A DNA stretch of 64,000 nt, from the NCBI RefSeq assembly GCF_900343125.1, contig NZ_OPYL01000006.1, forward strand, positions 1 through 64,000, read 5' to 3'. Below the pieces are notes generated by a model. That model saw nothing but the letters and a program-made list of their open reading frames with translations. It did not search any database and was not told the origin of the DNA. Within the stretch, counting starts at the first letter, position 1. Each line of letters opens with the position of its first letter. The DNA is from Dysgonomonas sp. Marseille-P4361 (GTDB taxonomy: Bacteria; Bacteroidota; Bacteroidia; Bacteroidales; Dysgonomonadaceae). Below, piece after piece: positions 1 through 8,791 of the stretch. A program made the position numbers and the translations under genes.

Positions 1-13
1 CAACAGCAAGAAA

Positions 14-124
<111 letters not shown>

Positions 125-131
125 TTAGATC

Positions 132-173
132 AGTAGCGTCTTTTAGTTTAACTAGAGGACGCTACTTTTTTTT
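132..173 (+). terminator. rRNA operon terminator
   Basis: Inverted repeat AGTAGCGTC (132-140) / GACGCTACT (158-166), with weaker pairing inside the loop, followed by an uninterrupted T run. It lies directly after the 5S gene. The stretch from here to 374 shows nothing else I can support. Confidence 0.85.
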
Positions 174-374
174 GTATATATACCAACCACTACCACACCA
201 TAGATAGACTCTATCCTAATTCTACTACTATCTACACAAACACAAAGACTTTTTTCAGGTCAAAAAGGGAAATATAATGTTTTTGTTGATGCTAATATAT
301 TGATAGCTAATATTTTGTGTACAATCCAAACTTGTAGCGCAATATCTTGGTATACAGGTGTTTATACTTCTGTG

Positions 375-1565
375 CTATAAAAGATATTTTGGAGTAAAGG
401 AGATCTTTGATTCTTTTTCATTTCTGGTTATCGTTAATATAACTTTATCTCTATTTCTTAGTATATTATAAAATTCACTATCAGTAAGTCCTCCAATATC
501 TTTATTATTAATCTTAATAATTGTATCTCCTAACTGAAGTCCATTTTGATGTGCTTCAGATTGATAATAAATTGATTCGACAGTAGCAAAATCACTCCTC
601 TTCATGGCATAAAAACCTGTGAGGGTAGAATTGAACGGTTCTTTATACTTGTTGTTCTGTGATAGATATAGCCTATTGTTTTTATAATCAATGGCATAGT
701 TGAATCGATCCAGCACTTGATTGCCTAATAGCCCATCATACTCAGTCTTTGAAAATGCTCCTAAAGTATCTATAGAATATGATAAAAGAGGATTATGTAA
801 GCTACACTCACCTATGCTCATCGAAGAAGCTCTAAATTCTCCACCATTAGAATTACCTCCTAATGCACCGCCGTGGAGAATAGTATATGTTATACTATTT
901 TCAATATTTCCTTTTATTGTCTTATAAAAAGGTGTGTTGAATATGACAGACTCTCCGCAACCTAAGTCCATCAGCAGTCTAGGTTCAACCATTGTGTTTT
1001 CAGTTAGCCATATTTTAAGAGGAAAATATATTCGTCCATCATCGTATTCGAATGGAATTTCTATATTATAATCCTTTTTATTTACAGAAGGAGTGATAGA
1101 TAGTGTCAAATTTTCATTATCAACACATAACACCTGATTTTTTATGAATTCATTTCCTATAATACCCGCAATATCATCGCCATTGATATCTGTTAATTTA
1201 AAAATGGGGATATCTGTGAAAGTATGAATATAGCTATCGCTTATAGTTACTTTTATAGAATCTTTCAATAGAGAAATCTCTTTGTAATCTGTACTTCCTG
1301 CACCTCGCATTCTCACTGTTTCAGAGGCAAGTATTGCTAGAGATTTGTGTTTATTTAAAAAAGTACTATCCAGATATAGTCCATCTGCTCCGGTATCGAA
1401 AACGAAGCGTCCCTCAATGCTATCATTTAGTACAGCCTTAATATAAAAACAGCCATCTTTTTCGAATGGAATCGTATTATTATCATTCTTTTTTGTACAA
1501 GAAGAACTGAAAACTATAAATAAACATGTAAGTATTTGCTTGTAAGGGAGTCGTAGTTTTTGCAT
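375..1565 (-). CDS. Retropepsin-like aspartyl protease / PDZ lipoprotein
   Basis: 396 aa. A signal peptide ends in a lipobox-like SSSC (Cys23), so the product is probably a lipoprotein of the cell envelope. Two aspartyl-protease-like lobes follow: the first has a classic Asp-Thr-Gly-Ala at residues 57-60, while the second has Asp-Leu-Gly at 200-202 instead of Asp-Thr-Gly. A PDZ domain occupies about residues 320-382, including the substrate-loop-like NGLQLGDTI. The arrangement resembles the retropepsin-like aspartic protease plus PDZ proteins common in Bacteroidetes. The degenerate second lobe leaves activity uncertain, because two DTG motifs are needed within one chain unless it dimerises. 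It is monocistronic on the minus strand and is separated from the next gene by a terminator. No substrate can be inferred. Confidence 0.85.
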   Translation of the reverse strand: MQKLRLPYKQILTCLFIVFSSSCTKKNDNNTIPFEKDGCFYIKAVLNDSIEGRFVFDTGADGLYLDSTFLNKHKSLAILASETVRMRGAGSTDYKEISLLKDSIKVTISDSYIHTFTDIPIFKLTDINGDDIAGIIGNEFIKNQVLCVDNENLTLSITPSVNKKDYNIEIPFEYDDGRIYFPLKIWLTENTMVEPRLLMDLGCGESVIFNTPFYKTIKGNIENSITYTILHGGALGGNSNGGEFRASSMSIGECSLHNPLLSYSIDTLGAFSKTEYDGLLGNQVLDRFNYAIDYKNNRLYLSQNNKYKEPFNSTLTGFYAMKRSDFATVESIYYQSEAHQNGLQLGDTIIKINNKDIGGLTDSEFYNILRNRDKVILTITRNEKESKISFTPKYLL

Positions 1566-1680
1566 AATATAGATAATAATGGTTAGTCTGGTTTATTCAG
1601 GCTTTTAAATATAGTAAGTAAATTCTGTTTCCTATTATCTTAATGTATGTAAAAGACATAATTAAGCTTGTTTATCGAAA

Positions 1681-1716
1681 ATAAAAGCGGCTAAGATTAA
1701 TCCTAGCCGCTTTTAT
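1681..1716. terminator. Bidirectional terminator
   Basis: Perfect 13-bp stem (1681-1693 with 1704-1716), with A and T runs on either side, so it can work on both strands. It lies just past the stop of the activase gene on the minus strand. Confidence 0.85.
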
Positions 1717-1736
1717 TATTTTATTTGAACGGATAT

Positions 1737-4700
1737 TTATATCATGAAGTGTAAACGATTCTGCAAGTTTACTTCAGCTATACCTCCATCTATATCAAGA
1801 TAAAGAATATTCATGTTTGGATAAATTTCTTTAATTCTTTTTTCTACACCTTTAGCCACAATGTGATTGGCAATACATCCGAATGGCTGTAAACAAACCA
1901 CCTTATTAACTCCTTTTCTTGCGTAGTGAGCAATCTCTCCCGGAATCAACCAGCCTTCTCCAAATTGATTAGAAAGGCTTAATACTTCGGATGCCGCTTC
2001 TGCCTTGGCATATATGGATTCCGATGCCTCATAGAATTTGAATTTACTCAGAATCTTTTCTGCTTTCTTGACCTTACCGTTGATATACCACCAAATAAGA
2101 GGCTTTAAAGTTTTAGAGAAAATACTCTCCTGATCTAATCCATTATCGGTATTTACCTTGCTGTTAACAAAGAACTGCATAAGGAAATCTAATAAAGGAG
2201 GAGTAGATACTTCTACATTTTGAGAGCGCAACCATTCTGAGATATTAGCCTGAGCATAATTATTATACTTCACAAATATTTCTCCAATCAGACCGACTTT
2301 AGAATATTTTTTGTCGTAAATAAGAATATTGTTAAAGTCTTCTACTGCTTCTTTTAGCAGCTTGAAAAGGATCTTCGGATTATTTGCACGTGCGGCATCT
2401 ATTCCTCTTTCTATATAGAAATTAAATAAGTCTAAAGAAGCTCCTTCTTTTTTCTCTCTGACTGATATAGCGCTGTGCATTTGTTGTAAACCATCTCCAT
2501 AAAGTACAAGAGGAATAGCAAGCTTTGCTATCTTTTTCCATTCGAGAGAGAATTCACTTTCTCCATTCTGGTATGTTTCTCCAGAGCTTAAAGCAATGAC
2601 GGGTATGTCGTTAAAGCCCGCATTTATAAGTCCATTTTTGATCTGGGCAATATAGTTTGTGGCGCGACATTGACCTCCGGTTTGAGTAATAGCCAATACA
2701 ACATCTTTAACATCGTATTGTCCCGATTCTAATGTTTTTATTATATCACCTAAAACAAGGGTAGAAGGATAACATACTTCATTGTTCCCGTACATCAAAC
2801 CTAGGTCTGCAGATATTTTATCCGATTTAGGAAGGTTTTCTACTTTCAGACCTAGCAACTCTCCTAAGGCTGGGGCAAAAGGCGAAATAAAGTCGCAAAG
2901 CCACGGAATCAATATTGTTTTATTGCCATCCTTAGCCTTCTTGTAAGGGACAGAATAGCCAGAATAACTACCATTTTCAGTAGTGTCAATATCTTTAACC
3001 GCTTTCAAGGATTCTACCAACGAACGAAGGCGCAAGCGTATAGATCCGGGGCTGGCAATTTCATCTATCCTCAATACGGTGATATTTTTGCCGCTTGCTT
3101 TTAATATATCACGTGTCTCGTCCATAAAGAAAGAGTCGGGTCCGCAACCAAAAGAATTTAATTGTATCAGTTGAATGTTCTGAGGAAGTTTGGCTACCTC
3201 CATTGCTGCTTGTACTACACGGTTAGGATAAGACCATTGAGAAATAATATTGAGTTTGCCGAAGCCTTGACTTTCAGGTTTTCGGAATACGTCATCAGTC
3301 AAAACTGTTACTCCCAAATCTGATAATATTTGTCCCACTTTCTGATGGATAAGAGGGTCGGTATGATAAGGTCTTCCTGCTACAACGAAAAGATATTCGC
3401 CAGACTTGACAGCATTATCCAATAATTCTTTCTGGAAATCGTATAATTCGTGTTTCAGCGAATCTTTAGTTTTTAATGCTTTCTCAAAAGCAATTTCGAA
3501 AACAGATTTGGAAACCCCTAATCTGGATAGGTAGTCGAAACATCCTTTATATAAAGCCTTATCGCTGCTGAAAGTAATAACCGGTTTGTCATACGGTATG
3601 CCATGACGAATTTCCGGATCGATAGAACTTCTGATAACGTCAGGGTATCCACTTACTACAGGACAGTTGAAAGAATTAGAAGATTGTCCAAACTCTTTTT
3701 CTTCTTTTGGTACGATCGGATAAAATATTCGATCTACTTTTTGTTCGATAAGAGCCAGAATATGTCCGTGAACAAGTTTCGCAGGGAAACAGATATTATC
3801 AGACATCACACCTCCTACTCCTTTTTGATAGAGAGGGAAAGTTGATTCGGGTGATAATCTTACATTAAAACCGCATTCGGTCAATAGCGTATGCCAAAAA
3901 GGATAATTATCGAACATATTCAATACACGAGGTATGCCGATTGTTTTTCCTTTCTCAATGTTTTCGGCTCTTACAGGTCTGTTGAAAAGAATATCGTTTT
4001 TCGTATCAAAGGCATTATAGCCCTCTTTTCGTTCTGTATTTTTATTGAAAAAAACTTTTTCGCATTTATTACCTGCATAGCTAATATTGCCATTATTGAA
4101 CTTGAAACGGAGAACCGAGCAAAGATTTGTACAGCCTTTGCAAATCAGCTCTCGTGTATCAATTGTACTTAAATCGAAGAGCGATTCCTTACCAGAGAAA
4201 GAAGTCTCTTTATTTCCTTTTTCCCACAAACGCTGTGAATACAGGGCAGCACCTAAAGCACCCATCAGCTCAGGATGGTCGGTAGAACTTACCTTCTTGC
4301 CCGAAAGCATTTCCAATGCCCGATAGACAGCATCGTTTCGGAATGTTCCTCCTTGTACGACGATATGCTCTCCAAGTAGTTTAAGATTGGATATTTTAAG
4401 TACTTTAAAGAGACAATTCTTTACTACAGAATAAGCCAATCCGGCTGCTATATCATCATTCCCGGCATTCTCCCTTAAAGATTGTTTTACCTTAGAATTC
4501 ATGAAAACTGTACAGCGAGACCCCAAGTCACTCGGATATTTAGCTAAACAAGCCGCTTTGGTAAAATCGGCAAGACTCATGTTCAGATTAGAGGCGAAGT
4601 TTTGTAAGAAAGATCCGCAGCCGGCCGAGCAAGCTTCATTTAGCTCAATATTAGATATAATGCTATTGTTTATAAAAATGGACTTCATATCTTGTCCACC

Positions 4701-5981
4701 AATATCAAGAACGAAAGAAACGTTCGGGTCTACATACTGTGCTCCTGATAGGTGAGCAATTGTTTCTACAATGCCATAATCAAGTCCTAAGGCCGATTTC
4801 ATAAGATCTTCTCCGTATCCTGTAGCAGCTGAAGAAAGGAATTTGACTGTAACTCCTTTTTCTTCGGCTTCTTTGAAGAATACAGAAAGCCCTTCCATCA
4901 CTTTTTTCAGCGGATTACCTTCGTTGTTTCCGTAAAACTTATAGATAATATTCGCGTCAGTATCCATCACTACAATCTTCGATGTTGTAGATCCGGAGTC
5001 TATACCTAAGAAGCACTCAATATATTTATCCTCGCCCAGTGATTTAAACTGTAGTTGTTTTATATTTCTGTTCGCATCCCACTCTATATATTCAAGTTCA
5101 TCTTTGAATAGAGGCTCAAGAGCATCGCTATGATTGGAAGTGGTCGATTCTGACAGTTTATCAATTAATGTTGATAAGTCAATAGCTGTCTCAACTTCCC
5201 TTTTATATAATGCTGCGCCCCAAGCAGGAAAGAACTCCCCGTTTTCGGGAACAATAAGATCTTCATCTTGTATATTAAGTACATCGCGGAAAGCATTTCT
5301 CAGTGCCGGGATAAAAGTTAGAGGTCCTCCAATACAGATAACTTTAGGAATGATATCGCATCCGCGTGCCAGAGTTGTTACCGACTGTAAGGCTACGGCA
5401 TGCAGTATGGATGCAGATATGTCAGCAACTGGTATATTCCGGCTAATAAGGTTCTGTACATCTGTTTTGGCAAATACTCCACAGCGCGAAGCGATAGGTA
5501 GAATCTTTTCATAACTAAGAGCTTGAACTCCCAGTTCGTCAACAGTAATATTCATCAGGCTCGCCATCTGATCGATGAAAGCACCTGTACCACCAGCACA
5601 GCTACCATTCATTCTTATATCAGGGTGGCGCCCTTCGCTGAAGAAAACCATTTTCGCATCTTCTCCACCCAGATCAATAAGAGTGTGAGCTTCCGGATAT
5701 ACATTCTTGACTACTTCTACTGCTGCTACTACTTCCTGAACAAAAGAAATACCAACACGCTCTCCTATACCCATTCCGGCCGATCCGGATATGTTTATTT
5801 TAAATGTTGCATCAGGAAATTTCTCCGACGCTTTTTTAAGTTCGGTAACCAACGTTTGCTGTATATTAGCTTGATGTCTTGTATATGCCTTATATAATAT
5901 TTGGGCTTGCTCATCTACGATGATAAGTTTGACTGTGGTAGATCCCACGTCTATTCCCATTCTGTATTGTAGTTTAACCAT
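1737..5981 (-). CDS. Giant double 2-hydroxyacyl-CoA dehydratase activase-like protein
   Basis: 1414 aa. There are two successive BadF/BadG/BcrA/BcrD-type ASKHA ATPase domains (about residues 7-260 and 324-590). Each has the phosphate-1 motif (GIDVGSTTVK, GIDSGSTTSK), a phosphate-2 motif (DLGGEDAK, DIGGQDMK) and a cysteine pair 39 residues apart (C128/C167 and C451/C490). That spacing is typical of HgdC-type activases, which hold one [4Fe-4S] between subunits. A cysteine cluster (C614, C617, C621, C640) follows, then a DUF2229-like region (about 680-900) and a C-terminal region resembling the dehydratase/activase family. Family knowledge suggests ATP-driven low-potential electron transfer; the acceptor is unknown because no separate HgdAB-type dehydratase subunits are nearby. 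Its start overlaps the TetR stop (TAATG), which indicates translational coupling. Confidence 0.9.
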   Translation of the reverse strand: MVKLQYRMGIDVGSTTVKLIIVDEQAQILYKAYTRHQANIQQTLVTELKKASEKFPDATFKINISGSAGMGIGERVGISFVQEVVAAVEVVKNVYPEAHTLIDLGGEDAKMVFFSEGRHPDIRMNGSCAGGTGAFIDQMASLMNITVDELGVQALSYEKILPIASRCGVFAKTDVQNLISRNIPVADISASILHAVALQSVTTLARGCDIIPKVICIGGPLTFIPALRNAFRDVLNIQDEDLIVPENGEFFPAWGAALYKREVETAIDLSTLIDKLSESTTSNHSDALEPLFKDELEYIEWDANRNIKQLQFKSLGEDKYIECFLGIDSGSTTSKIVVMDTDANIIYKFYGNNEGNPLKKVMEGLSVFFKEAEEKGVTVKFLSSAATGYGEDLMKSALGLDYGIVETIAHLSGAQYVDPNVSFVLDIGGQDMKSIFINNSIISNIELNEACSAGCGSFLQNFASNLNMSLADFTKAACLAKYPSDLGSRCTVFMNSKVKQSLRENAGNDDIAAGLAYSVVKNCLFKVLKISNLKLLGEHIVVQGGTFRNDAVYRALEMLSGKKVSSTDHPELMGALGAALYSQRLWEKGNKETSFSGKESLFDLSTIDTRELICKGCTNLCSVLRFKFNNGNISYAGNKCEKVFFNKNTERKEGYNAFDTKNDILFNRPVRAENIEKGKTIGIPRVLNMFDNYPFWHTLLTECGFNVRLSPESTFPLYQKGVGGVMSDNICFPAKLVHGHILALIEQKVDRIFYPIVPKEEKEFGQSSNSFNCPVVSGYPDVIRSSIDPEIRHGIPYDKPVITFSSDKALYKGCFDYLSRLGVSKSVFEIAFEKALKTKDSLKHELYDFQKELLDNAVKSGEYLFVVAGRPYHTDPLIHQKVGQILSDLGVTVLTDDVFRKPESQGFGKLNIISQWSYPNRVVQAAMEVAKLPQNIQLIQLNSFGCGPDSFFMDETRDILKASGKNITVLRIDEIASPGSIRLRLRSLVESLKAVKDIDTTENGSYSGYSVPYKKAKDGNKTILIPWLCDFISPFAPALGELLGLKVENLPKSDKISADLGLMYGNNEVCYPSTLVLGDIIKTLESGQYDVKDVVLAITQTGGQCRATNYIAQIKNGLINAGFNDIPVIALSSGETYQNGESEFSLEWKKIAKLAIPLVLYGDGLQQMHSAISVREKKEGASLDLFNFYIERGIDAARANNPKILFKLLKEAVEDFNNILIYDKKYSKVGLIGEIFVKYNNYAQANISEWLRSQNVEVSTPPLLDFLMQFFVNSKVNTDNGLDQESIFSKTLKPLIWWYINGKVKKAEKILSKFKFYEASESIYAKAEAASEVLSLSNQFGEGWLIPGEIAHYARKGVNKVVCLQPFGCIANHIVAKGVEKRIKEIYPNMNILYLDIDGGIAEVNLQNRLHFMI

Positions 5982-6628
5982 TATTTATTATGTGATGTAG
6001 TTGTGTAATCTATAGGTTTTAATGCATTGAGAGTGAACTCGATGACGTATTTTTCATGATTCGATATCAATTCATTGTATAAAGACTGAGGTATTTCCAT
6101 CAGTGTCATAGCCATTTTACCAAACATAAAAGGGAACATACACATTGATAGTACATTCAGTAAAAAGTCGGCAGCAGGAGTCTCTCTTATTATTCCTTTT
6201 TGGATAGCTTCTTCCATACGCTCTTCTATTTTAGTAAAAGCATTGTATGGATTTCTTTTCTTTATTCTGTTTGTCAGTCCCTCGGGATTCAGGCTAACTT
6301 CATTTAATATGAATGTTGCTATTTGAGGGTATTCGAATAGGAGTTCATAGTAGGTATGAATCCAAGATTCTATTAATTCCAAAAAAGGGAGGTCTGATGA
6401 AATTGTTTCGAATATTCTTTTCGTAAAAACATCCAGAGTCTCTTCGAATACAATTTCAAAAAGATTGTATTTAGACTGAAAATAGTAGTTTACCATTGCT
6501 ACGTTCGTTCCCGAAGCTTTGGCTATATCTCTTACGCTAGTCCCTTTGTATCCGTTCTTGATAAAGAGTTCTCGGGCTTCGTTGAGAATTCTTTCTTTTA
6601 CTTCTGTGCATTCTTCTCTGTTAAACAT
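5981..6628 (-). CDS. TetR/AcrR family transcriptional regulator
   Basis: 215 aa. The N-terminal TetR helix-turn-helix (about residues 10-55) includes the typical GYKGTSVRDIAKASG and VNYYFQSKYNLF segments. The rest is an all-helical ligand or dimerisation domain. It is the first gene of a two-gene operon: its stop codon overlaps the start of the activase gene by one base. Two identical-type palindromes lie just upstream of its start, so autoregulation together with control of the activase is the simplest reading. The inducer is unknown; an acyl-CoA or another substrate of the activase pathway would fit, but this is only inference. Confidence 0.93.
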   Translation of the reverse strand: MFNREECTEVKERILNEARELFIKNGYKGTSVRDIAKASGTNVAMVNYYFQSKYNLFEIVFEETLDVFTKRIFETISSDLPFLELIESWIHTYYELLFEYPQIATFILNEVSLNPEGLTNRIKKRNPYNAFTKIEERMEEAIQKGIIRETPAADFLLNVLSMCMFPFMFGKMAMTLMEIPQSLYNELISNHEKYVIEFTLNALKPIDYTTTSHNK

Positions 6629-6634
6629 CTGTTC

Positions 6635-6648
6635 TAAACGCTTGTTTA
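6635..6648. promoter_or_regulatory. TetR operator, copy 1
   Basis: TAAAC-GCTT-GTTTA, a perfect palindrome whose arms match copy 2. It lies 7 bp upstream of the TetR start codon. A weak -7-like box for the minus strand (TACTTTTA, at 6654-6661) lies between the two copies, so a bound regulator would cover the promoter region. Confidence 0.7.
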
Positions 6649-6676
6649 AAAGGTAAAAGTAAAAAAGTTTTTTTTA

Positions 6677-6692
6677 TTAAACAAGTGTTTAA
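6677..6692. promoter_or_regulatory. TetR operator, copy 2
   Basis: TTAAAC-AAGT-GTTTAA, a perfect palindrome with the same core as copy 1 (TAAAC-N4-GTTTA). The centre-to-centre distance is 43 bp, about four helical turns, so two dimers would sit on the same face of the DNA. It also lies 24 bp upstream of the divergent glycoside hydrolase promoter. Confidence 0.7.
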
Positions 6693-6715
6693 ACAACTTA
6701 TAAGACTTTATATAT

Positions 6716-6746
6716 GTTGGTTAAGTTTGCTTTTTTATTAAATTTG
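6716..6746 (+). promoter_or_regulatory. Bacteroidetes-type promoter for the GH-like lipoprotein
   Basis: GTTG (6716-6719), a 19-bp spacer and TAAATTTG (6739-6746) match the -33/-7 consensus of the Bacteroidetes primary sigma factor. A second box, TAAGTTTGC, lies at 6722-6730 without a clear -33 partner. Confidence 0.6.
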
Positions 6747-6805
6747 TTGATAGCCCTTATCCTGTCATATTAATACTTTGGAAAATAAGCATAACCTTAA
6801 GATTG

Positions 6806-7933
6806 ATGAAAATGAAAAATAGTAACTGTAGTTGTTCTACATTTTTTATTCTGGTTTGTATCCTTTTCTTCTTAGGCTGTAAGAAAAAAAATAGTGAGTC
6901 AAAGCCAATAATAGTATCCGATGAAGTGATGAATAAGGTTTATGAAGAAATAAAAACACCTTATAAATATGGCTTAGTTCTGCTTCCGGAAAACAGTTCT
7001 AAAATGGTAGATAGCCCTAGCATTTTCAAAGTTGGGGATAAATGGTACATGACTTATATCGTATTTGATGGAAGAGGTTATGAAACTCTTTTGGCTATAA
7101 GTGATAACTTGCTGGATTGGACGAGTCAGGGGAAATTAATGTCATTTACAGAAAATACTTGGGATGCTAATCAAAAAGCAGGATATATTGCCTTGCAAGA
7201 TTTTACTTGGGGCGGAACATATGAGGTTAATAAATATGATAACAAATATTGGATGTCTTACCTTGGTGGGGCAACAGAAGGCTATGAAGCTGGAATATTA
7301 GGAATAGGTATTGCCAATACGGATAATCTCACAATGGCTAAAGAATGGAATCGGATGAAAGAACCGGTAATGCTGCCTTCGGACAGCGATGCTCGATGGT
7401 ACGATAATTATACCATCTATAAAAGCTCAATAATATATGATAAAGATAAGACTTTGGAATATCCCTTTGTGATGTTTTACAACGCAAAAAATAAGGAAGA
7501 TGAAAGTTCAGGTCATCAGGTGGCTGAGCGTATTGCTTTGGCTGTATCTGATGATATGGTTACTTGGAAACGATATGGAGACGAGCCTGTAATTGATCAT
7601 AAATCAGGTATTAGTGGAGATGCTTATATAACGAAAATGGATGATCTTTGGGTAATGTTTTATTTCGGAGCATTTTGGAAGCCTCAGGCTTTTGAACGTT
7701 TCGCTTGCTCATATGATTTAAAGAATTGGACAGTATGGGAAGGAGAAGATTTAATCTCGCCATCGGAAGATTATGATAATACATTTGCTCATAAACCATG
7801 CGTGATCAAACACGATGGAGTTGTATACCATTTTTACAATGCAGTAGCATATAATAATGGAGTAGAAGAGCGCACTATTGCTCTTGCTACATCCCGGGAT
7901 TTAGGAAAGAGTAGATTGATATTCCCTGAATAG
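6806..7933 (+). CDS. Beta-propeller glycoside-hydrolase-like lipoprotein (GH43-type fold)
   Basis: 375 aa. The ATG at 6806 is preferred over the TTG one codon upstream. A signal sequence ends in a lipobox (FFLGC, Cys25). The body shows the repeated blade pattern of five-bladed propeller glycosidases: SPSIFKVGDKWYMTY near residue 70, a further YDNKYWMSYLGG blade, then repeats with V/I-W-Y-MFY cores and SDDMVTWKRYGDEPVI-type strand turns. The family assignment is at fold level (GH43/GH32/GH117-like); substrate and catalytic residues cannot be fixed by eye. Two other exported propeller proteins lie at 8792 and 15046. It converges with kdsB, with 9 bp between the stops. Confidence 0.8.
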   Translation: MKMKNSNCSCSTFFILVCILFFLGCKKKNSESKPIIVSDEVMNKVYEEIKTPYKYGLVLLPENSSKMVDSPSIFKVGDKWYMTYIVFDGRGYETLLAISDNLLDWTSQGKLMSFTENTWDANQKAGYIALQDFTWGGTYEVNKYDNKYWMSYLGGATEGYEAGILGIGIANTDNLTMAKEWNRMKEPVMLPSDSDARWYDNYTIYKSSIIYDKDKTLEYPFVMFYNAKNKEDESSGHQVAERIALAVSDDMVTWKRYGDEPVIDHKSGISGDAYITKMDDLWVMFYFGAFWKPQAFERFACSYDLKNWTVWEGEDLISPSEDYDNTFAHKPCVIKHDGVVYHFYNAVAYNNGVEERTIALATSRDLGKSRLIFPE

Positions 7934-7942
7934 TTTTTACTG

Positions 7943-8689
7943 TTACGCTTGAAAATGTTGTAGTGCTTTCTCCATGTCTTCGGGAGTGTCGATTCCTATT
8001 GTTTCTACATTGGTGTAGCCTACGCGAATTTTGTATCCGTTTTCTATCCAGCGAAGCTGTTCAAGCGATTCTGCTTTTTCTAACGAAGATTGTGGAAGTT
8101 GAGTTATTTCTTTCAATACATCATATCGATATGCGTACATGCCAATGTGTTTATAAAAGGTATGTTTGTCGAGCCATTCCGTATGGTGTACATCCCGAAT
8201 ATAAGGAACAACGGAGCGGCTGAAATAGATGGCTTCATTTTTCTTATTTATCACCACTTTAGGAGAATTAGGATTGAACAACACATCGAAGCCATCTTCT
8301 TTCTTGAATGGTTTTACCAATGTTGCCAATTGTACATCTTTGCTGTCGAAACAGTCTTTGAGCGCTTCTATTTGTTCCGGCTGTATGAATGGTTCATCCC
8401 CTTGTACATTTATAATAACATCAAAAGGCTCGTTTATTGTAGAATATGCCTCTTGGATGCGGTCTGTTCCGCTTTTGTGATCAGGAGAAGTCATAACGGC
8501 TTTCCCTCCAAACGCAAGAACAGTATCAAAAATTCGGGTATCGTCAGTTGCCACCCACACATCGTCAATGGCTTTTTTTACTTGTTCGTAAACACGTTGT
8601 ATCATCGGTTTGCCATTCATGTCGGCCAGTGGTTTTCCCGGGAATCGGGTAGATGCATAACGTGCAGGTATGATAGCTATAAATTTCAT
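7943..8689 (-). CDS. kdsB: 3-deoxy-manno-octulosonate cytidylyltransferase
   Basis: 248 aa, normal length for KdsB. It activates Kdo with CTP to give CMP-Kdo for the inner core of lipopolysaccharide, in the cytoplasm. The N-terminal nucleotide-binding motif IIPARYASTRFPGKPL is diagnostic, followed by VWVATDD and the NVQGDEPF segment that holds the metal-binding Asp. No other Kdo gene is adjacent. It stands alone on the minus strand between two exported glycosidase-like genes. Confidence 0.97.
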   Translation of the reverse strand: MKFIAIIPARYASTRFPGKPLADMNGKPMIQRVYEQVKKAIDDVWVATDDTRIFDTVLAFGGKAVMTSPDHKSGTDRIQEAYSTINEPFDVIINVQGDEPFIQPEQIEALKDCFDSKDVQLATLVKPFKKEDGFDVLFNPNSPKVVINKKNEAIYFSRSVVPYIRDVHHTEWLDKHTFYKHIGMYAYRYDVLKEITQLPQSSLEKAESLEQLRWIENGYKIRVGYTNVETIGIDTPEDMEKALQHFQA

Positions 8690-8791
8690 AACGGAGTATT
8701 ATTTTTTACAAATTTAGAAAATAAAACCATTTAAATTTTACTAGCTAAGAATCTATCTCTATTTTTATAAGAATACCTTAAAAATCAGAAT

